Part shown: positions 42,375 to 50,938 of the stretch, piece by piece
Layout of the letters: each line of letters opens with the position of its first letter
Position numbering within the stretch: the stretch's first letter is position 1
DNA from: Chengkuizengella sp. SCS-71B
Lineage (GTDB): Bacteria; Bacillota; Bacilli; Paenibacillales; KCTC-33759
Reading direction: 5' to 3'
NCBI RefSeq assembly: GCF_040100845.1
Contig: NZ_JAZHSH010000001.1
Location: 186,001 to 250,000, forward strand
DNA length: 64,000 bases
The notes under the pieces: model-generated
The model's database searches: none
Told to the model about the DNA's origin: nothing
What the model saw: the letters and a program-made list of their open reading frames with translations, nothing else
Position numbers and translations under genes: made by a program

Positions 42375-42743
42375 TTGAAATATCAATTTTTAAACATTGA
42401 CCATGTACAATTAGCTGCTCCAAAAGACAGCGAGGAACAAGCAAGACATTTTTATAGTGACATCCTAGGGATGGAGGAAATACCAAAACCAGATATGTTA
42501 ATAGGTAGAGGAGGCGTATGGTTCCAATGTGGTATTCACCAAGTTCATATTGGAATTCAAGAAGACTTTCAACCTGCTAAAAAAGCACACCCTGCTTTTG
42601 AAGTGAAACACGTTTTAGAATTAGGAGAGCATCTGAACAAACATGGATTAGAAGTGAAAGAAGATGATGCGTTAGAAGGGGTTAGACGTTTTTTTGTAAA
42701 TGATCCTTTTGGTAATCGACTAGAGTTTCTGGAGAGGAACTAA
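42375..42743 (+). CDS. VOC-family (glyoxalase-like) protein
   Basis: 122 residues from TTG 42375 behind AGAGGTG; the longer frame from 42285 is non-coding leader. Vicinal-oxygen-chelate fold: NIDHVQLAAPKDSEEQARHFY opens with the metal His, VHIGIQ holds the second, and DPFGNRLEF supplies the closing Glu. Likely a metalloenzyme such as glyoxalase or dioxygenase; substrate unknown. Convergent with the SgrR-like gene, six bases apart. Confidence 0.85.
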   Translation: MKYQFLNIDHVQLAAPKDSEEQARHFYSDILGMEEIPKPDMLIGRGGVWFQCGIHQVHIGIQEDFQPAKKAHPAFEVKHVLELGEHLNKHGLEVKEDDALEGVRRFFVNDPFGNRLEFLERN

Positions 42744-42749
42744 CATGAT

Positions 42750-44480
42750 TCAGTCCCTCATATCAATCCATGCTTTCCTAAAATCATCATACCCTAATGC
42801 CTCAAATTCAGTATCTTGTATCGTATGGTTAAAGGTTCGGTGAATATGAGGGTGGTATAAATAGAGAATCAGATGCTGCTCTCTTAAATATTGTTCTATT
42901 TGATCCATCCAATACTCTCTCTTGTGATGTTCAGGTTCATATTTCATTTTAGATAAACAATCTTCAATATAAATTAAATGCTTTCTACTTATAAACCTTT
43001 GAAATAAATTAGTTTTGTTATAAAGTGCTTCTATGAAAGATAAATGATAATCATAAGAAGAAACTTCACTTGCAAAAAGTAGATCTGCTTCTTGATCCAA
43101 TAATGGTGAATAAAAATCATCCATCTCAAACACTTTATATTGTAATTGAATACCTTCAGTGGCAGCTTCCTTTACAAACCATTCTGCTTTTTTTGCATCT
43201 ATATGTTTCGTGTATACGGTGAGTGTCTCTCCTTGATATCCTGATTGTTCCACTAATGATTTTACAAGCTCTCTGACTTTTGGTTCAGTCTGTATTGAAT
43301 TCCATGGGAAGTAACTTGATGCTTCTACTAAATGGTTGTATCCGTTATCTTTCCACATTTTTTTCATATCTAATAAGTGATAAAGTGCAGTTCTAAACGA
43401 ATGATTGTGGACAATAGAAGGTTTGTTGAAATTAATAGCAAGAAATCGAACTCCATTGAGCTTATCTACTTTGTTAAAGGAAGTTTCATCTGTTAGTTCC
43501 CCTCTAATTTGTATAGTCATCACATCTTTTGTCTCATTAGAAATAAGATAAAATTCAATTTCATCAATAAATGGACGTTCTAAAAAGTACAAATCAAATG
43601 CTTCTAGTACAATCACATTTTCTGTACGTTTTTTTAACTGAAATGGTCCCGTTCCAATCCATTTGTTTTCATCAAATGGTTCATCCTTAGGTAGAATTGA
43701 AAGAGATGTTGCACTTACATAACGTAAAAATAATGGATTCGCTTGTGATAAGTGGAAACGGATGGTATAAGGGGATAAACATTCAATTTTTTCGATGTTC
43801 GCAAGCAGCCATTGTTTCGAGAAAGGTGAATCTTTAGAACGTTCAAAGGTATACTTTACATCTTCACTATTTAATGTTCGTTGATGATGGAAATGGACAC
43901 CTTTTCTTAAATGAAATGTCCAAGTTTTATTGTCATCCTTTACATTCCAATGATGTGCTAAATGAGGTTGGATGGTTTCTGTTTTTTGATCAAACGTAAC
44001 GAGAGTGCTTCCTAAATGTCGTATTAAATACTCTTCAAAGTTAATAGAGCATTGGAGTGGGTCTAATGTTACAATTCTTTTTAACATCATCAGTCGAAGT
44101 ACATCTTTTGAATGATTAGATTGATAACCAAACTTTTTTTGTATTTCTTTTGTCAAATCCAGCACCCATGATTTTGGAATGGGTAGTTGTAATAATTGAA
44201 AGGCATCCTCTAAATGATCACGTTTGATGTTTTCGTTGATGATCATCTTTATTTCCTCTTGAAGAGGTTTTGTAAAAATAAGTTGAGATGGGTTCCCTCT
44301 TCCTTTTCCAGGTTTATATTCGTATTTTCCTTCGGTTTCAAATTTTCTTACTTTTATTTTTGCATTTTTTTTGTTGCAAAACCATATCTCCTCTAGTTCT
44401 TTCAATTTAAATGAAGCCGTATTGTTGATTTCTCTAGTATAAAAAAGAGCTCTCATTTGAAAATAGTCTAGATCTTTCAT
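42750..44480 (-). CDS. SgrR-family regulator: DNA-binding domain plus solute-binding domain
   Basis: 576 residues. Residues ~1-110 form the SgrR-type winged helix (LKELEEIWFCNKKNAKIKV, TEGKYEYKPGKGRGNPSQL). Residues ~150-500 are an SBP_bac_5 oligopeptide-binding fold (HLAHHWNVKDDNKTWTFHLR, GVHFHHQRTLNSEDVKYTF, IGTGPFQLKK). No signal peptide, so the binding domain is cytoplasmic and acts as ligand sensor. Divergent from an MFS exporter at 44637, the arrangement seen for SgrR homologs that control sugar or drug efflux. ATG is preceded by ATAGGAGGAA. Confidence 0.88.
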   Translation of the reverse strand: MKDLDYFQMRALFYTREINNTASFKLKELEEIWFCNKKNAKIKVRKFETEGKYEYKPGKGRGNPSQLIFTKPLQEEIKMIINENIKRDHLEDAFQLLQLPIPKSWVLDLTKEIQKKFGYQSNHSKDVLRLMMLKRIVTLDPLQCSINFEEYLIRHLGSTLVTFDQKTETIQPHLAHHWNVKDDNKTWTFHLRKGVHFHHQRTLNSEDVKYTFERSKDSPFSKQWLLANIEKIECLSPYTIRFHLSQANPLFLRYVSATSLSILPKDEPFDENKWIGTGPFQLKKRTENVIVLEAFDLYFLERPFIDEIEFYLISNETKDVMTIQIRGELTDETSFNKVDKLNGVRFLAINFNKPSIVHNHSFRTALYHLLDMKKMWKDNGYNHLVEASSYFPWNSIQTEPKVRELVKSLVEQSGYQGETLTVYTKHIDAKKAEWFVKEAATEGIQLQYKVFEMDDFYSPLLDQEADLLFASEVSSYDYHLSFIEALYNKTNLFQRFISRKHLIYIEDCLSKMKYEPEHHKREYWMDQIEQYLREQHLILYLYHPHIHRTFNHTIQDTEFEALGYDDFRKAWIDMRD

Positions 44481-44636
44481 TCCGTATATATTCCTCCTAT
44501 AAATAAAGGGGTTGCAATTGATTTAATTATACCCTTTTTAACCTCTTTTGTGTAATGCATAATGATGCATAACAATTCCATGCAATTTTTATTTTAAACA
44601 TCAAGAAGTAACACATAGAGAAGAGGAGGAGTACAA

Positions 44637-45908
44637 ATGAGATTTAAAGACTTTCATATTAATATTAAGATTAGGATTATAGAGACTTTTATTAGTAAAT
44701 TTATAGGAAGTATGATTTTTCCTTTTATGGCAATTTATTTATCGAGTTATTATGGAGTGAAAACGGCGGGGATATTATTATTATTAAATGTATTGATGGG
44801 GATTGTAATCAACTTCTTTGGAGGATATTTTTCTGATAATTATGGGAGAAAGAAGCTGATCCTTTATGCAGAAGTGGGTCGGTTTATTGCATTTTTGATC
44901 ATGATGTTATCTAATTCACCTTGGTTCGAATCCGTTTTTATCACGTTTTTAATGATGACTTTAAACACGATATTTATGGGGTTGTCAGGACCTGCAAATC
45001 AAGCGATGTTAATTGATGTAAGTAAACCAGAGCAAAGAAGAGTGATGTATTCCATCACATATTGGGCAAATAATCTATCGATAGCGTTTGGTGCAATGCT
45101 AGGTGCTCTATTTTTTGAACATTATTTATTCGAATTGTTAATCGGCCTTTCCGTGGGTGCTTTAGCAGTTGTCATCCTAGTGTTGTTTTTTATTGAAGAA
45201 AGTTACTTTCCTGTAAAAAAAGAAAATGCTTCATCCCATGTGACAGAAATGTTAAAAACCTATAGTCTCGTATTTAAAGATAAATTGTTTGTTCTATTTA
45301 TGACCGCGGGTGTATTCATATTATCTATGGAAATTCAATTACCCAACTATATTGGTATTAGATTAAGTAAAGAAATGCTAACTCAGACCTTTTTGTTTTG
45401 GGAATTAGATGGTGTGAATATGGTGGGTTTTCTACTGACTGAGAACACAATTCTTGTCGTATTATTTCTTCTATTTACAACAAGTTTATTCAAACGATAT
45501 TCAGATAAAAGTGTGCTTCTGTTAGGTTCTATCCTTTTTGTTATTGGATATGGTGTCGTATCTTATACGAATAACATTTGGTTTTTACTTGTTTTTATTG
45601 CTGTTGCCACATTAGGTGAAGTGGTGAAGTTACCTGTGCTACATTCCTATATGGCATCCATTCCACCTGAACATGCGAGAAGCTCTTATATGGCAGTCAA
45701 TAATATGACGCTGAATCTTGCCCAAATCATTACCTCCATTTCTGTCACGATAAGTGCATTTTTATCCACATGGATAATGAGTATCTTTATTATAAGTATC
45801 GGTTTCATTGGCGTAGCCATCTATCATTTTATTTTTGCAGAACTTCAGACGAGAGTGGAGAAGGAGGAGAAAGTGAGTTCAGCTAATAAACAAAAACTAG
45901 CTTCATAA
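44637..45908 (+). CDS. MFS transporter, efflux type
   Basis: 423 residues, 12 membrane helices. The loop motif GGYFSDNYGRKKLIL between helices 2 and 3 is the MFS A-motif, and GLSGPANQAMLIDVSKPEQR follows helix 5. Divergent from the SgrR-like regulator with 156 bases between, so its expression is probably controlled by that sensor. Start ATG follows GAGGAGG. The exported compound is unknown. Confidence 0.88.
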   Translation: MRFKDFHINIKIRIIETFISKFIGSMIFPFMAIYLSSYYGVKTAGILLLLNVLMGIVINFFGGYFSDNYGRKKLILYAEVGRFIAFLIMMLSNSPWFESVFITFLMMTLNTIFMGLSGPANQAMLIDVSKPEQRRVMYSITYWANNLSIAFGAMLGALFFEHYLFELLIGLSVGALAVVILVLFFIEESYFPVKKENASSHVTEMLKTYSLVFKDKLFVLFMTAGVFILSMEIQLPNYIGIRLSKEMLTQTFLFWELDGVNMVGFLLTENTILVVLFLLFTTSLFKRYSDKSVLLLGSILFVIGYGVVSYTNNIWFLLVFIAVATLGEVVKLPVLHSYMASIPPEHARSSYMAVNNMTLNLAQIITSISVTISAFLSTWIMSIFIISIGFIGVAIYHFIFAELQTRVEKEEKVSSANKQKLAS

Positions 45909-46054
45909 GGTTGTATAAGAGATAAATCTATTGTGTTGTTTTGAACATAAAATTTTTTAAGAGTGCAGTGTAATTTTTAATAAAATATGAGATAGTAGAA
46001 GAACAAAACACAGGATGAGTTCATCATCAATTTGGAGCAAGGAATGATAATAGA

Positions 46055-47956
46055 ATGAGCATACTCGCAGTCGAGCATCTGCTAAAAACGTATGGAGAAA
46101 AAGTATTGTTTGATGATATTTCTTTTACAATATCTGAAAAGCAAAAAATAGGTTTAATTGGTGTCAATGGCACGGGTAAATCCACCTTATTAAGAGTGAT
46201 TGCTGGCCTGGATTTAGTTGAAAAAGGGGAAATTATTCATGCAAATCAGTTTCATATTGAATATCTCCCTCAAGCTCCTCAGTTTGAAGAAGATTTAACG
46301 GTATTAGAGCAAATTTATTACGGCAATTCTTCCATTATGATCACACTAAGAGAATATGAGCTAGCATTGATGGAACTTGAACATGATCCCAACAGTGAGA
46401 ATAAACAAGCTGCTCTTTTTAAAAAACAACAAAAGATGGATCAAGAGGAAGCATGGGAAGCGAATACTTCAGCAAAGACTGTATTAACTAGATTAGGCAT
46501 TACAAACTTTACTGACCAGGTGAAAAACTTATCTGGAGGGCAACGGAAAAAAGTCGCCATTGCTAAGGCACTTATTCAACCTGCAGATTTACTCATATTA
46601 GATGAACCGACAAACCATTTAGACAATGGCACCATTGAGTGGTTAGAAGGGTATTTGTCAAAATATCAAGGAGCGCTCATCCTTGTTACACATGATCGTT
46701 ACTTTTTAAATCGTGTGACAAATCGTATGTTTGAATTGGATCACGGGAAGCTTTATGCCTATGAAGGCAATTATGAAACTTTTTTAGAGAAAAAATCCGA
46801 GAGAGAAGAACAAGCTATCATTGATGAAAGCAAACGTAAAAATCTATTAAGAAAAGAACTAGCATGGTTGCGCCGTGGAGCTAAAGCAAGAACCACTAAA
46901 CAAAAGGCACGTATTCAAAGAGTACATGAACTTCAAAATAAAAAAACAATTACGAAAGAAGATAGTTTGGATATCTCGATTGGGTCGAACCGACTTGGGA
47001 AAAAAGTGTTTGAGATTGAAGGGTTGTCTAAATCCATAGATGAAAAAAAACTTATAGATGATTTCAATTATTTAATAGTACCCCATGAACGTTTAGGCAT
47101 TATTGGACCTAATGGCAGTGGGAAATCTACCTTATTAAATATATTAGCAGGAAAAATCAAGCCAGATACGGGAAATATGGAGATCGGTGAAACTGTAAAA
47201 ATCGGTTATTATACGCAAGATAATGAGGAGTTAGATGGAAACTTAAGAGTAGTTGAATATATTAAACAAAGAGCAGAGATTGTAAAAACAGCCGATGGCA
47301 CAACGATTACAGCAGAGCAGATGTTAGAGCGGTTTCTATTCCCTAGAAGCATCCAATGGACCTATATCCGAAAATTGTCCGGGGGAGAACGACGCCGTTT
47401 ATATTTGTTATCCATATTAATGTCTGAGCCGAATGTATTATTACTAGATGAGCCTACGAATGATCTGGATATTCAAACGTTAACCATATTAGAGGATTAT
47501 TTGGAAGTATTTAATGGCGTAGTCATTAGCGTTTCACATGATAGATATTTCTTAGACCGCGTAGTGGATCATCTAATTTGTTTTGAAGGGAACGGAGTTA
47601 TTACACGTTTTCAAGGAAACTACACGGAGTATATGGAAATGAAAAGTGCTGAAAAAGAAAAACAAGCACTTGAAAAACAAAATGAAGTTCTTGTTAAAAA
47701 TCAGACGAATAAAAAAGAACGACGTAAAAAGTTATCTTATAAAGAACAGATAGAGTGGGAAGAAATTGAAGATAAAATCACCAATATAGAGCAGCGAATT
47801 TCAGAAATTGAAGCAGAAATCGTAGAAGCGGGTAGTGATTCTGAAAAAGTAAGCGAACTTTATGAAGAACAGCAAAAAATGGAACAGTTACTAGAGCAAA
47901 CGATGGAGCGTTGGGAAGAGTTGTCTTTGTTTATTGAAGAAATAGAGCAGGGTTGA
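46055..47956 (+). CDS. ABC-F family ATPase (Uup/YfmR-like)
   Basis: 633 residues. Two ABC domains: Walker A GVNGTGKST near 36 with signature LSGGQRKKVAIAKAL and LILDEPTNHLD, then Walker A GPNGSGKST near 353 with LSGGERRRLYLL and LLLDEPTNDLD. No membrane helices. The long C-terminal coiled coil (RKKLSYKEQIEWEEIEDKI onwards, ~80 residues) marks the Uup subfamily; the inter-domain linker has RRGAKARTTKQKARIQRV. ABC-F proteins bind the ribosomal E site; YfmR relieves stalls. A relic of its 3' end lies at 53362, so part of this region was duplicated. Confidence 0.92.
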   Translation: MSILAVEHLLKTYGEKVLFDDISFTISEKQKIGLIGVNGTGKSTLLRVIAGLDLVEKGEIIHANQFHIEYLPQAPQFEEDLTVLEQIYYGNSSIMITLREYELALMELEHDPNSENKQAALFKKQQKMDQEEAWEANTSAKTVLTRLGITNFTDQVKNLSGGQRKKVAIAKALIQPADLLILDEPTNHLDNGTIEWLEGYLSKYQGALILVTHDRYFLNRVTNRMFELDHGKLYAYEGNYETFLEKKSEREEQAIIDESKRKNLLRKELAWLRRGAKARTTKQKARIQRVHELQNKKTITKEDSLDISIGSNRLGKKVFEIEGLSKSIDEKKLIDDFNYLIVPHERLGIIGPNGSGKSTLLNILAGKIKPDTGNMEIGETVKIGYYTQDNEELDGNLRVVEYIKQRAEIVKTADGTTITAEQMLERFLFPRSIQWTYIRKLSGGERRRLYLLSILMSEPNVLLLDEPTNDLDIQTLTILEDYLEVFNGVVISVSHDRYFLDRVVDHLICFEGNGVITRFQGNYTEYMEMKSAEKEKQALEKQNEVLVKNQTNKKERRKKLSYKEQIEWEEIEDKITNIEQRISEIEAEIVEAGSDSEKVSELYEEQQKMEQLLEQTMERWEELSLFIEEIEQG

Positions 47957-48059
47957 ATAACAGCTGAGGAGGGGCTGGAGAGCCAGCCCATAAATGATTA
48001 TAGTAAAGAGCAACTTTTTCATTCTAACGCTGGTACTGGGGTACTCAAAGTTTTTGAAC

Positions 48060-49553
48060 TCAAAGAGCTTGGGTTTTGCAATCAGCAATAATAGGTAGTT
48101 GAACCTTAAAGCAATTCATCTCGTTTTCAACTGAAACTGAACAATTCCCCTTATGCAGTTTTACGATACTTTTTATAATAGGAAGTCCTAAGCCGTTTCC
48201 AGGACGTGTACTATCAACCTGATGAAAGCTGTTCCATACCATGTTCATCTGTTTTTGATTCAATAGGTTGCCTGTATTAGCAATCGAAAAAACAACATGA
48301 TTTCCATCATGGTTTGTCCTAATGAGAATCAACCCTTCACGATCAGAGTATTTAAGCGCATTAGATAAAAGATTGACTACTACTTGTTCTAATCTTCTTT
48401 GATCTGCATGAATCATAGGGATTTCTGTAAAATCCATTTGAATGGAAAGTCCTTTTTCATCTGCTTTCAATTGGTATCGCTCCAGTATATCCCTGATTAG
48501 TTCATTTAAATCAACTTGACCATACGTTAATCTAAATACGCCTGACTCATAACTCGATAAATCGAGCAAGTCTTTAAGGAGTTTTCCAAGTCGATCAGCC
48601 TCTTCAACAATAATCTTCTGGTAGTATTTTTTATCTTTCTCTGTTTTTGGGATGTCATGGAGGAGTCCATCTGCATACCCCTGAATCATACTCAGAGGAT
48701 TCTTCAGTTCATGAGACACATCTGAGACAAACTGCCTGCGCATTTGCTCCATGCTTCGTTCTTTTTCTAGCTCAAAATTCAGTTTTTCATTGGAGATTTT
48801 AAGATCATCTATGACCTCTTCCAGCTTATTCGAGAGAATGTTGATATTACTGGATAGCTGTCCTATCTCATCATTGCTTTTGACTACAATTGGATCGGAA
48901 AAATCCAACTTACCCATTTTTTTTGTTTTGGCGCTCAGGTTTTTCGCTTCTTGTCCTATTAAATTCGATATTTTCCAGATTATGATTATACCCAACACAA
49001 ATATCAAAGTGGCGGCACTGTATAAAAATCTCATTGCCACTGAGACCGATTCTAAAGCTTCTTTGCCTTTATAAATCTGTATAATTAAATCACCGTTGTG
49101 TAAAACCTTCAAGTGATAAATGGTCTTGTACTTACCTCTACCCATTATTTCAGCACCTTTGAGCACCTTATCTGGGTCCTCTTTGAGCTGTTTTATTAAA
49201 ATGGGTGCCTCTTTCATAAACATATCAATAAACTTTTTTGGTGGCTTTTGTATACCATTAGATTGTCCAGATTGAGGAGATGAAGGATGTTCTAATCGAG
49301 CACCAGGATGTTGAGCTGGATTTATTGTTTCCTCATTGTAAACAAGATACAAACTTGCGCTTCGAATGTCGTTAATCCAGTAATAGTCTGGATTTTCACG
49401 GAGCTTCTCATTCAAATTCTCAGCAGTATTCTCCATATTTCGATGTGCATTCCATATAATATACGATTCCATAAAATATGTATTGATAAACAACAGGGTT
49501 CCTAGCAGGATAAAGAATACCAATGAAAATATCAAAGTCATTTTGATGCCCAA
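48060..49553 (-). CDS. sensor histidine kinase
   Basis: 497 residues. Membrane helix 8-28, extracellular sensor ~29-165 (PDYYWINDIRSASLYLVYNE), second helix ~175-195, HAMP (~196-250), HisKA with phospho-acceptor in FVSDVSHELKNPLSMIQG, HATPase with NLLSNALKYSD and GNGLGLPIIKSI. Cognate response regulator is the gene 10 bases upstream on the same strand. Start is TTG 49553 or ATG 49541; neither has strong spacing to the GGTGGGG site in the regulator's tail. Ligand unknown. BaeS/VanS-type architecture. Confidence 0.92.
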   Translation of the reverse strand: MGIKMTLIFSLVFFILLGTLLFINTYFMESYIIWNAHRNMENTAENLNEKLRENPDYYWINDIRSASLYLVYNEETINPAQHPGARLEHPSSPQSGQSNGIQKPPKKFIDMFMKEAPILIKQLKEDPDKVLKGAEIMGRGKYKTIYHLKVLHNGDLIIQIYKGKEALESVSVAMRFLYSAATLIFVLGIIIIWKISNLIGQEAKNLSAKTKKMGKLDFSDPIVVKSNDEIGQLSSNINILSNKLEEVIDDLKISNEKLNFELEKERSMEQMRRQFVSDVSHELKNPLSMIQGYADGLLHDIPKTEKDKKYYQKIIVEEADRLGKLLKDLLDLSSYESGVFRLTYGQVDLNELIRDILERYQLKADEKGLSIQMDFTEIPMIHADQRRLEQVVVNLLSNALKYSDREGLILIRTNHDGNHVVFSIANTGNLLNQKQMNMVWNSFHQVDSTRPGNGLGLPIIKSIVKLHKGNCSVSVENEMNCFKVQLPIIADCKTQAL

Positions 49554-49563
49554 ATTGCTAATA

Positions 49564-50229
49564 TTACCCCACCTTAAACTGATAACCTACACCCCGCTTT
49601 GTTAATATCCATTTCGCATATTCTCCTAATTTCACTCTTAGTGTTTTAACATGCGTATCTACTGTACGTGGATCGCCGTAATAGTCGTAACCCCAAACAA
49701 TATCAAGAATTCTGTTTCTGTCAAGAACAAGTTCATTATTCTTTATAAAATACTCGAGAAGCTCATATTCCATTTTGGTTAAATTAATAAAGGTTTCCAA
49801 AATTTTCACTTCACGTTTTGAAAAGTCCATTTTAAAATTTCCGACTTCAAAAAGTGTTTGTTTTGCTGTTCTTTTACGTCTGAGTGCTGTATTAACACGA
49901 GCAATTAAAATATCAAATCGAAACGGTTTTGTTATGTAGTCATCCGCACCAAAATTCAAACCTTTAATTTCATCATAAGACTCATCCAGAGCAGTCAAAA
50001 ACAGGATAGGTACATCCGTCAGCTTTTTAATCTTCTCTATTGCTTCAAACCCCGTCATCTTAGGCATTCTGACATCAAGTAAAATCAAGTCCAGATTTGG
50101 ATTGACCATTACTTTATCAATGCAATCCAATCCGTCCATGCCTTCTAAAACTTCATAACCTTCTGCTCTCAAGTAGTCTCCAATCACTTTTCGAATGTGA
50201 TATTCATCATCAACAACAAGGATTTTCAT
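49564..50229 (-). CDS. OmpR-family response regulator
   Basis: 221 residues. Receiver domain with VVDDEYHIRKVI, phospho-acceptor Asp in LILLDVRMPKM, and the conserved ADDYITKPFR lysine; C-terminal winged helix (TKMEYELLEYFIKNNELVLD, DPRTVDTHVKTLRVKL). First gene of the two-component operon, ATG after GGAGGCTAAAG. The start side is a 700-base stretch of relics. Confidence 0.94.
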   Translation of the reverse strand: MKILVVDDEYHIRKVIGDYLRAEGYEVLEGMDGLDCIDKVMVNPNLDLILLDVRMPKMTGFEAIEKIKKLTDVPILFLTALDESYDEIKGLNFGADDYITKPFRFDILIARVNTALRRKRTAKQTLFEVGNFKMDFSKREVKILETFINLTKMEYELLEYFIKNNELVLDRNRILDIVWGYDYYGDPRTVDTHVKTLRVKLGEYAKWILTKRGVGYQFKVG

Positions 50230-50768
50230 ACTTTAGCCTCCATGAAAAACTTATTCTCCTTTGTGAGCATTATAAAACCAAGCAATGTCTGCAAATTTCA
50301 AATATCTTTTCTATATGTGCTTCTAAATTTAAATGTTTCATCATCCATTGTAAAATGAAAATAAACACGTGTCCAACCTGGATTCATGGTAATTAATTCC
50401 CATACATAGTGCATTAGTGAACTTCTCAATCTCATCAGAATGAATTTTCAGAAGTTTGATACCATAAGGTTCAACTTTATATTGAGCTATCTCTCCTACA
50501 GGTACTTTTTCCCAAGGCAATCACTTCACAGTCTCTTCACATAACATCCCTAATATTTGTTTAATGAATCAACTATTAAATGTAAACGATTGATTATATA
50601 CGCTGATTAAATGGATTCTGGAAAAGGGATTTATTTTCTGGAGGTGGAACTTATGCCAATACCCACACAGAGCAAGAATATACAGGGAAAGTTACTACTC
50701 TTGTAAAAAAACACGTCGACAATATGTAAGTTATAAATTACTACAAGGATCATACCCTGTATATAACA
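50230..50768. other. non-coding stretch with decayed coding fragments
   Basis: No intact gene. On the minus strand about 50300-50480 reads as frameshifted coding sequence (NPGWTRVYFHFTMDDETFKF in one frame, QYKVEPYGIKLLKIHSDEIE in another), a possible broken enzyme gene. On the plus strand 50637-50729 has an open tail SGGGTYANTHTEQEYTG followed by KVTTLVKKHVDNM and stop. Neither has a recognisable family or start. Confidence 0.4.
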
Positions 50769-50905
50769 ACAGTCTATCAGGAGGTACAATGATTATGTAA
50801 ATGACGCAGATTTTAACGTATTATTAGGAAAAACAATCACAGTAATCGGATATGGAAGTTAAGGACATGCAAGCTCAAATCTTATGCATTGGATTAAAAA
50901 ATAAG
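50769..50905 (+). pseudogene. internally deleted ilvC relic
   Basis: The stretch starts AGTCTATCAGGAGG and continues with the first ~100 bases of ilvC (AATGACGCAGATTT, ACGTATTATTAGGAAAAACA, ATCGGATATGGAAGT) including a stop codon, then jumps to the last ~20 bases (ATGCATTGGATTAA). Nearly 90 % of the gene is missing. The intact ilvC is at 53887. Sits just before the esterase gene. Confidence 0.85.
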
Positions 50906-50938
50906 GTCTAATTTACTATAGCCCAGGAGGTTTTATGA

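Noticed and set aside
47971..47989. GC-rich hairpin after the ABC-F gene
   Set aside because: Only a 7-bp stem with no T run; not reported as a terminator.
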